Shown one piece after another: positions 57,691-64,000 of a stretch of 64,000 bases of DNA; position 1 is the first letter of the stretch, and every line of letters begins with the position of its first letter. A program made the translations under genes and the position numbers. The stretch is taken from contig OY754334.1 of NCBI GenBank assembly GCA_963573305.1, forward strand, positions 25,971,614-26,035,613, given 5' to 3'. The notes under the pieces were generated by a model. The model made no database searches and was not told the origin of the DNA. It saw only the letters and a list, made by a program, of their open reading frames with translations. Origin of the DNA: Pyrrhosoma nymphula (Eukaryota; Arthropoda; Insecta; Odonata; Coenagrionidae).

Positions 57691-58837
57691 TATACGAGAT
57701 ATATGATGGTCTCAGGTATAATAATTCTAGTGACGGAAGGAAAACAAGGACAATCTCTCACCTCGTATTTTGAAAGAACTTTCATTAGCGTATTTAGGCG
57801 TACAATAATGATCTCTGCATTTTATTAATAATTGATATCGTGCTTAATATTTATGAAACGTCAACTGTTAGAACAATAAGAACTTAATAGACAAATTTCG
57901 CTCACAGAATTTCCAGGCAAGAAGGGGACACCGTCGAAGAATTTATGATAATTTTCGACTTCTGTACTAGTTTTCTCGCAACATATGAGACTTGACTGTA
58001 TATCTTTAAACAATAATTGTATTTGTGTACTAATAAGATCTTCAGAAGGAATGTAGAGAATATTTTGTAACAAAACATGACTAGCCGTCGACAAGCACGA
58101 AAGCCTGCTAAAGGCCATGTACGGAAAAGGTGATATATGTTCTCCTATAGTCAATTAGTCGTTCGTAGCCTGGTGGTTATCGTCTTCGCCTGGCGATGCG
58201 GAGGTAGCCATTTACAATCTCTATGACGGAAATTTTTATTAGCAATTTTTTAAAGTTCTTAATTACTTTTTTAACTCAATATATAAAACATTTTCATAGT
58301 CAAACCACAGAATATTTCCATCTCTAGTTGCGGACATTTTTTTGTCGGCAAACCATTTCTCGGCTACTATAGGTGTATTATGATTCCAGATCCTTCGTTT
58401 TCCGTTTTATGCATCTATACAACATACATGATTTTTAAATTTAACAGAAATTTATACTGAAATCGACCAAAGCCTTAAAAAATTATGCTATGAGTATGCT
58501 TGTAATTATAACACGTTGATCCGTCAGTTCTTGCAGCTCGAAAATTAACGTTTTACATCTAGGGCTACAATGCAATGGGGAAAATTCCAGTGCCTTTCGC
58601 TATGCCTTCCCATTATGTGGCAGAAGTTGGTATCAGAAACAAATTCATCTGCTGCTATCGCTAAATACTTCAAAGTGTCTGCAAAAACTAAATTTTATCT
58701 TGGAGTTGCATTTACCCAGTCAAGAACAAGTATTATTCGTATGTACTTGCTAAAGATTTTTGAGGATATCAATAGCAAATGGCCGCAGAATTTAGATTAG
58801 TATATTAAAGGTAGGCATTAGTCACTTATTCACTTAC
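57691..58837. other. Intergenic with a weak tRNA-like half
   Basis: 58166-58206 resembles the 5' half of a tRNA (A-box-like TAGCCTGGTGG) without a B box; perhaps a truncated SINE. ORFs at 57861-58154 and 58570-58800 have no recognisable motif. Confidence 0.3.
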
Positions 58838-59107
58838 AAGAATTCCTCCTTAAGGGCTTCATAAATTGCTGTGCACACTTTAGGAACGAACAAAGAAAAG
58901 AATATTAACTCAATTAAATTTGTTTCGCTCATTTTTAGGTAGTTTTTAAAATATTCAGGGTCTTCCGTCCTTAACTCGTTGTGCAGCAATCTCATCAATC
59001 ATTCATTTTGCCTCCTGCGAATCCACTTTCTCGTCCTCACCCTGCGACGATTTATTTGTCTCTGAAGTTGAATATCAACGCCTAAAACAGCCACTGCTAA
59101 ACCTATC
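58838..59107 (-). pseudogene. Harbinger nuclease-like (HARBI1-type) exon remnant
   Basis: A 270-bp minus-strand exon-like block with an acceptor TTTAATGTTTCAG just upstream (59108-59110 is the AG side) and a donor GTAAGT right after (58837-58832). Its frame reads INRRRVRTRKWIRRRQNE, a TGA stop, LMRLLHNELRTEDPEYFKNY, LKMSETNLIELI and FVPKVCTAIYEALKEEF. The Arg/Trp-rich block followed by LL-x-ELR-x-EDPE-x-F ... MS is the N-terminal signature of PIF/Harbinger transposases, and the final block matches the later V/IP-x-V-C-x-AIY-x-xLK-x-E segment; about 50 residues between them seem deleted. The DDE catalytic domain is not found downstream. Confidence 0.6.
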
Positions 59108-59739
59108 CTGAAACATTAAAATGGTTTTAAAAAATCCATATTATTCAATAAAGAAATGTTTGACCACACACGACAGAAAATTTGGGAAAATGATTCGTCG
59201 CCGCCTCGTAAACGGAGTGACAGACAGCCTGACCGCTGCGCGCACTTCAAGATAAAAATGCAAATTTCTGTAAAAATGGCACCTAGAAGCAACTCAAAGT
59301 TTTTTTCTCGAATAAAGGAAGCCTTTAACTAGCGATACTATGCCAGAACACCCGATATTAAACGATTTTTTCTAACACCTAACTGAAACAGGTAATATGA
59401 GTGGTTTTGCATCGTTTAAGTAATCGCTGTCACTAAATATACAACAAAGTAATTATTTAGTGTGCTAGGGTGCTAAATCGATAAATTATGCAACAATCGC
59501 AAGTAATAATTTCATGGCTAGTAGTAGAAATCCGATCCACTATTCTGGCGTGAATGTACGATGTTATCGTAGTAACCTGGTCCCATCTAGCATCTGGTAG
59601 TATTAATTAGATTTGGGTCATCCGACAGTGAACATTTGTGAAATAGGTAATGATTTACCTTCATTATAAGGACAAATGTGAAGACATTTCAGAGAATTGA
59701 AAAAAATCAGTTTTTGACCAGAAAAACTGGGCTCTCAGA

Positions 59740-59866
59740 TCACTGTGCAACTTCTTCTTCGATCCGGATTGTTAGGAACCAAAAATAAATATTTCTCGGG
59801 TGTTTTCTGTGACATAGATTTACAACTCGGCACACAACAGCACACATACGATTTTCTCTCACTCAT
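59740..59866 (-). pseudogene. N-terminal half of a THAP domain
   Basis: From the ATG at 59866: MSERKSYVCCCVPSCKSMSQ, KTPEKYLFLVPNNPDRRRS. This is the start of a THAP zinc finger (C-x3-4-C with a KTP...LF/V-x-x-P core), similar in layout to the remnant at 44.2 kb. The Trp and the Cys-x2-His half are not in the same frame downstream, so an intron or truncation follows. It lies 0.6 kb upstream of, and on the same strand as, the Harbinger-like exon. The longer ORF (start 60037) has an N-terminal extension without support. Confidence 0.55.
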
Positions 59867-59867
59867 A

Positions 59868-60390
59868 TTTAACACACACGGCCACGCTAACAACTTTAGA
59901 CTGTTGTAACCGTTTGTGACCGACACCAGCAATGCATTCCATGGGGTAGGAGGAGCGATATCATATACTTTCCACGTCATCAAATGGCGTCGGCCGAGAA
60001 ATACGTTTTCGGCGCGAATTTCAAATTGAAATTTCAAACGGCTCTAGGAGCGTAATTATTTGGTTTTCGAGAGTAAAACTCGGTAAGTGACCTTTTTACG
60101 TCTCAAATATTATAACCCAAACGTAATCTGAAGTAGTGTGATCCCTTCTATTGTGAGTGGGCGAGGTGCGTCGGCGTCCGATCACTTTCCCACGTGTCGC
60201 CTCCAGCGCCGCCGTGACGTAGTCGCAGACGCAGCCCTCTCCACTGATGCGTCAAGTTCGCCGACCTTTGGCATTTTCCACGGTTAGAATGCGTACTTGC
60301 CCAAGGCCACTCGTGACGCTCACTCAAGTTCAATCGATATGACGTATCACTGGGAGTTACAACATGCGGATCCAAGTGGCGAGCACGTAG
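59868..60390. other. CpG-rich stretch upstream of the THAP exon
   Basis: 60145-60375 is rich in CpG compared with its surroundings. It lies directly upstream of the minus-strand THAP start and could be its promoter region. The 75-codon ORF there is unassigned. Confidence 0.3.
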
Positions 60391-60508
60391 TTTTTATTGC
60401 TCTCGGACGATGCCTGTGGTCCGTATGCCCCTGCGATCCCGATAAGCCATTGGCTTGTCTTTAAGTTTCTCTGGGGTCGAATCAATAAAACTTGACAGAA
60501 ACATCCAG
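60391..60508 (-). mobile_element. tRNA-derived SINE (family D), 5'-truncated
   Basis: Minus-strand match to the body and 3' end of the SINE at 29.8 kb: TGTTTCTGTCAAG, GACAAGCCAATGGCTTATC, GGATCGCAGGGGCATACGGA, CCGAGAGCAATAAAAA. The tRNA head is missing. Confidence 0.75.
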
Positions 60509-61030
60509 GGAAGTTGACAGGGAATACCGTGAAAATTTAAGAATCTGAAAAAGAAACGGAATGTTTTCTTTGATTCATTGAAACCTTCGAATAACTGGGA
60601 GATAAATCGCCTCCTTTAAATTATACAATAAGAAAAGCACTCACAATTTGTCTTATGATTATTCTACACTTCGGAATATGATCAAATTTGAGCCGTTTTT
60701 ATTGGTAATGAGTGAGAGGCAAAAGGGAAATGGAAAGGGAAAAAAATGGGAAAAAGGAATAATATAAGAAAAGGCATACAAAATCACAGGCATACATCTA
60801 AATTGAGTATTCAGTCAAATTGTCAACGGAAGAAAAAAATAATGTTTTTTAGTTCAGTCCACTCTACTCATGTTGGATTGCGTGCTATCTGATGTATTCC
60901 TAGGGAGGTTTCCCTCTCTGCATTTAGATAATCATCTAGATCTATGGCAATTGAACCCCTATGGCCACCACAGTGAGTGCGGCAGAGAGTAGCATAGATA
61001 GAGCCACTCTCAAGCGTCGAGCGACTTTAC
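60509..61030. other. Intergenic, nothing recognised
   Basis: AT-rich, A-rich at 60720-60850. 60910-60950 contains a short ATCTAGATCT-type palindromic stretch. Confidence 0.4.
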
Positions 61031-61040
61031 AAGTCTTTGA

Positions 61041-61237
61041 AGGCAACGGCCTACCACGATGGAAACACCGGTTCCCGATCATTCACCGAAGTTAAGCATC
61101 TTTGGGCTCGGCTCGAGTTTGGAGGGGTGATCCTCCGATTCGTCCGAGTGCTGTTGCCACTGCCTGCACGTGGCAGACAGTATGTGCGAAATGACCTTAG
61201 CCGTCGAAGCACGTTAAACAAAAATACTACTACTACC
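61041..61237 (+). mobile_element. 5S rRNA-derived SINE (copy 2), exact 10-bp target duplication
   Basis: Flanked by a perfect AAGTCTTTGA (61031-61040, 61238-61247). The head 61042-61158 is a complete 5S rRNA: terminal stem GGCAAC...GTTGCC, CGGTTCCCGATCATTCACCG, AAGTTAAGCATC (box A), and TTTGGAGGGGTGATCC (box C region). The body (CTGCACGTGGCAGACAGTATG, in part) and a (TAC)n tail follow. More similar to real 5S rRNA than the copy at 8.8 kb, so probably younger. Class: 5S-headed SINE (SINE3 type). Antisense ORF 61051-61254 is a shadow. Confidence 0.93.
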
Positions 61238-61247
61238 AAGTCTTTGA

Positions 61248-63180
61248 TAAACACTATTGTGGTTCATTTGATGCAATGGATGCATGACCGTTGGTCACGG
61301 ATTGTGCAAGATAAAGAAGAAAACTTTTTGCCCTTGTCTATTCTCCTTTTCCATCCGTAAGAATGAATTTTCCGTTGCAGTCAGGGGGCATTAGATAATT
61401 TCTTGTGTCAAATTAAAATTGAGTGTCATGTTTCGAAACCCTCCGCCTAGTACCTTCATTTGCTCAATTGCAGGTTGCTTGTTCTGATAGCAAATATTTT
61501 TATTCTTATATGGCTATTTTGAACTATTTTTTACTCTTTGGATCAGAAATGAAATAAATTTAGTCATATGATGGCGGAAACTACTTAATTTTGGTGCAGA
61601 ATTACATTAGCATCAGTCAGGTAGCAATTGTGTTATTTCAGTCATCCATGCTTGGTATCCGTTCCTAAATGATGCCCATATCGAAGTTATTAATAATATT
61701 TTTATGCCCCTATCTTTTTCATCAATGAAAAATTGCATCATCATGTATGGAAATGAGAAGCGATTATCGATGACAAGCAACTATTCTGAAATATCAAAAT
61801 TGTTTAATCTTATTTACTATATTTAATCTAATGGTTTAATCTTAATAAAAAATATTCTTCTACGAATAAAACAAAGTATTCACTCAATTCCAATTATTAC
61901 TATATTCGAATTATTAATATACTATGCGTGATAAATCATGTAAAGGAACATAAAATTATTTAACGTATTGTGTGACACAAATAATTTTCACTTATAGTTT
62001 ACTATTGAAATCCCAAATTTGTAATCGTTTTTTGGATATAATTTAACCAATTTTGAGTTTCCATTACGATTTTGAATGAATAGGCCAATGATCTGATTTC
62101 AAAATTAGATGAGTTTTTGTTCTTCAACTGAAAAAGTATTTTGGTAGGAAAACAAAAAAATTATTTACTTACATTTATTAAACTACTAACGGTAAAGCAC
62201 CTCTTGAGAGGATAAAAGAGACTATCAGAATCAATCATCGAGATGCTCTAGTTCATCTCCTTTGAGAAGAATTCTCTGAAAAAAGAAGCCTCCTTAAGGA
62301 TCATCAGGATAATTCCTAAAAATATTAATTTAGTTGCTTCAAGGAGTTTCGTTCAGATAGTGAAGTTTCTCAAAAGCTATGTTACTCTAAATTTTAGGTG
62401 CCAATATTCTGAAATTTATTTTACCCCTTCGCTTCAGTTTCTATTATCAATATTAAATATGATAGCGCAATGTTTTTACTCATGAATTCAAGTTTACATC
62501 TTATCTAATGAGTCATCTTTTTTATGTGAGCCATGCATTTTTACTCTTTGATCATTTACTTATGCCTTTTCATTCCCGTGGGTTAAGTCCTTTATATTAT
62601 GGCAACAACAAATTCACTAAACGATTGAACGCTTTGAGTTTCTTAGTAGATAGCTGAGCACAGTATTCACGTGCGTGAAATTTGTTCCATTTATTCCTTT
62701 TAGAATACCACGCAGTAAGGGTCCACATAGGGTTTCTATGTCATGGGAAAGGAAGGATAAGGCACAGGGGGTCATTCGCACTGACAGGAGTCCCTTGCGG
62801 CACAGCTAGCCCTTGGGAAGCGGCGGCGGAAGAGATGGACCAATAATCCCCTGAGGGATTCGGGGAAGGTCGGACTTGGGCGGACTGATCGGGAGGGTAG
62901 GGGTGGCCAGGGTATTGTAGTGTGGTGAGTATCCTGTCCCGGAGGGGCGAGGGGAGGGGGAGAACGTCCCGCAAGACTCGGGGGACGCTACTCCCCCTTG
63001 CCTACCCTACCGATGTTCCATCCTACCCCGCGCAACCCTCAACACTCCATCAAACCGAGCAGCCAACGTCCACAATTGAACGATTTAGACAGGTGATTGA
63101 CAGATATTGTAGCTGAGCTGGTGATAACACTGGGAAAACGCCACAGCAATCTTAAATTTAACGAAACAAAAGATGATTTT
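61248..63180. other. Intergenic, G-rich patch, no gene recognised
   Basis: AT-rich except for 62740-63060, which is GC-rich with overlapping ORFs of 77 and 64 codons on opposite strands and no recognisable domain. Confidence 0.4.
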
Positions 63181-64000
63181 AAAAAATCTTCAGGTTAATC
63201 AAGACCATAGCTCAGAAATTAAAAAAAAACATTTATTCCCCCGCGAACGTCGTGAACGTTGGGATAAACTTTTTAAAAAATTAATGGTTAAAATTAATCG
63301 TTAAAAATGTAGTTAACTATTAAAATTAACCGTCAATTTGTATATGAGTTAACTTTTAAATTTTATTCGTTGAAATTATACATTAACTGATACAAAACTA
63401 ACTTTAGTTAATTTTTTCGTTAATTTTTGGCGAATGTCGACCTGTTCGAATTTGGGTGCAAAGCTTGTCCAACAGACAAAGGGGAAAATAAAATGGTACC
63501 TAGGAATGCAATAAATATGGGTAGTTGTGCAAGAAATCAATGAATAGGCCCAGACGAGTACATCCAAACAAAAGCAAGGTTGAGTGGAGTGACCGCCAAA
63601 GTTTTGGAACGCACCCTAAGACGAGAAAAAACGAGATCACTCGAAGACCATGTCCGCGAGGTTCATCACTGGCATTCCATTATCAGCGCAATGTGAAATT
63701 ATGTTTAGTGTTGCAGGGCTTCCTTTTTCAGACAGGAGAGGACGGATGTGCGATACAAGTTTTGAAATTAGAATGATATTAAATTTTAATGACTTTTTAA
63801 ATAAATGTTAAATACATCTTTCTTGAATTTGAAGTATTTAGGTATTTATTTTATCCCAATTGCAAAAAATAACTTTAAAAAGTTTCTTAAAAGGAGCTGA
63901 AAAAGTAACATTTAACGTAAAAGTTTCTTTTGTTAACTTTAATCAGTTACTTTTTCATAAAAGTAACTTTTACTAGTTACTTTTACGGAGATTAACTTTA
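63181..64000. repeat. AT-rich element with TTAAC/AAAGTAAC motifs, runs off the window
   Basis: 63270-63420 is packed with TTAAC and TTAAT units in both orientations; 63890-64000 has repeated AAAGTAAC / GTTACTTTT units. The density of short inverted motifs at both ends of an otherwise ordinary 800 bp is MITE-like. Its right end lies outside the window. The 83-codon ORF at 63525-63776 is unassigned. Confidence 0.35.

Noticed and set aside
1..64000. A new multi-gene defence or biosynthetic system
   Set aside because: No intact gene cluster is present. All recognisable coding sequence belongs to mobile elements and is broken; the notable signals are repeat architecture and RNA structure instead.

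Overview
This is eukaryotic, AT-rich, repeat-dense non-coding DNA with no recognisable intact host gene. The transposon mix (Penelope-like elements with GIY-YIG endonucleases, several LINE families, tRNA- and 5S-rRNA-derived SINEs, piggyBac-, hAT- and Harbinger-like elements, THAP domains) points to an arthropod, most likely an insect. I infer this from repeat types only and cannot name a species. Long open frames are rare, and every recognisable coding stretch is broken by stops or frameshifts or is a short domain fragment.

Layout. 0.7-2.9 kb holds a 5'-truncated LINE (family A) on the minus strand. 3.5-4.2 kb is a Penelope-like element (PLE) split by a second, fold-back PLE insertion with a perfect 13-bp target duplication. 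4.2-4.7 kb holds two copies of a tRNA-derived SINE. 4.8-6.4 kb is a heavily decayed LINE of another family (B). A 5S-rRNA-derived SINE lies at 8.8-9.0 kb and a PLE with inverted ends at 9.2-9.85 kb. 10-24 kb is mostly featureless, with C-rich tracts, a PLE fragment (13.5-13.9 kb), a solitary PLE end (16.4 kb), two SINEs and a LINE family C 3' end. 24.5-25.5 kb is a piggyBac-like non-autonomous element with a TA-flanked MITE nested in it, followed by an AATTACC-rich MITE. At 27.7 and 31.2 kb there is a dispersed duplication whose second copy was split by a LINE family C 3' fragment, so the first copy shows the empty site. 33-39.5 kb has more fragments of LINE families A and C and C- or G-rich tracts. 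42.5-52.3 kb is the richest part: five PLE fragments, a THAP remnant, a fragment resembling insect YqaJ/SWIM-type proteins, a perfect 108-bp palindrome and two hAT-like elements, one carrying a nested 131-bp PLE-derived mini-insertion. 57.4-57.7 kb is a 120-bp-arm inverted repeat. 58.8-59.9 kb has a Harbinger-nuclease-like exon and a THAP exon on the same strand. 61.0-61.2 kb is a second 5S SINE with an exact target duplication.

The main thread is the Penelope-like family. About nine loci carry its 3' end. Many share a hammerhead-ribozyme-like core (CTGANGA, one pyrimidine, a variable hairpin, GAAAC), with hairpin stems that differ in sequence but stay paired. Several loci are inverted pairs of that end, and two short insertions have exact 13-14 bp target duplications. 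This suggests that PLE ends have moved as small structured units. All identifications are by eye; no database search was possible.
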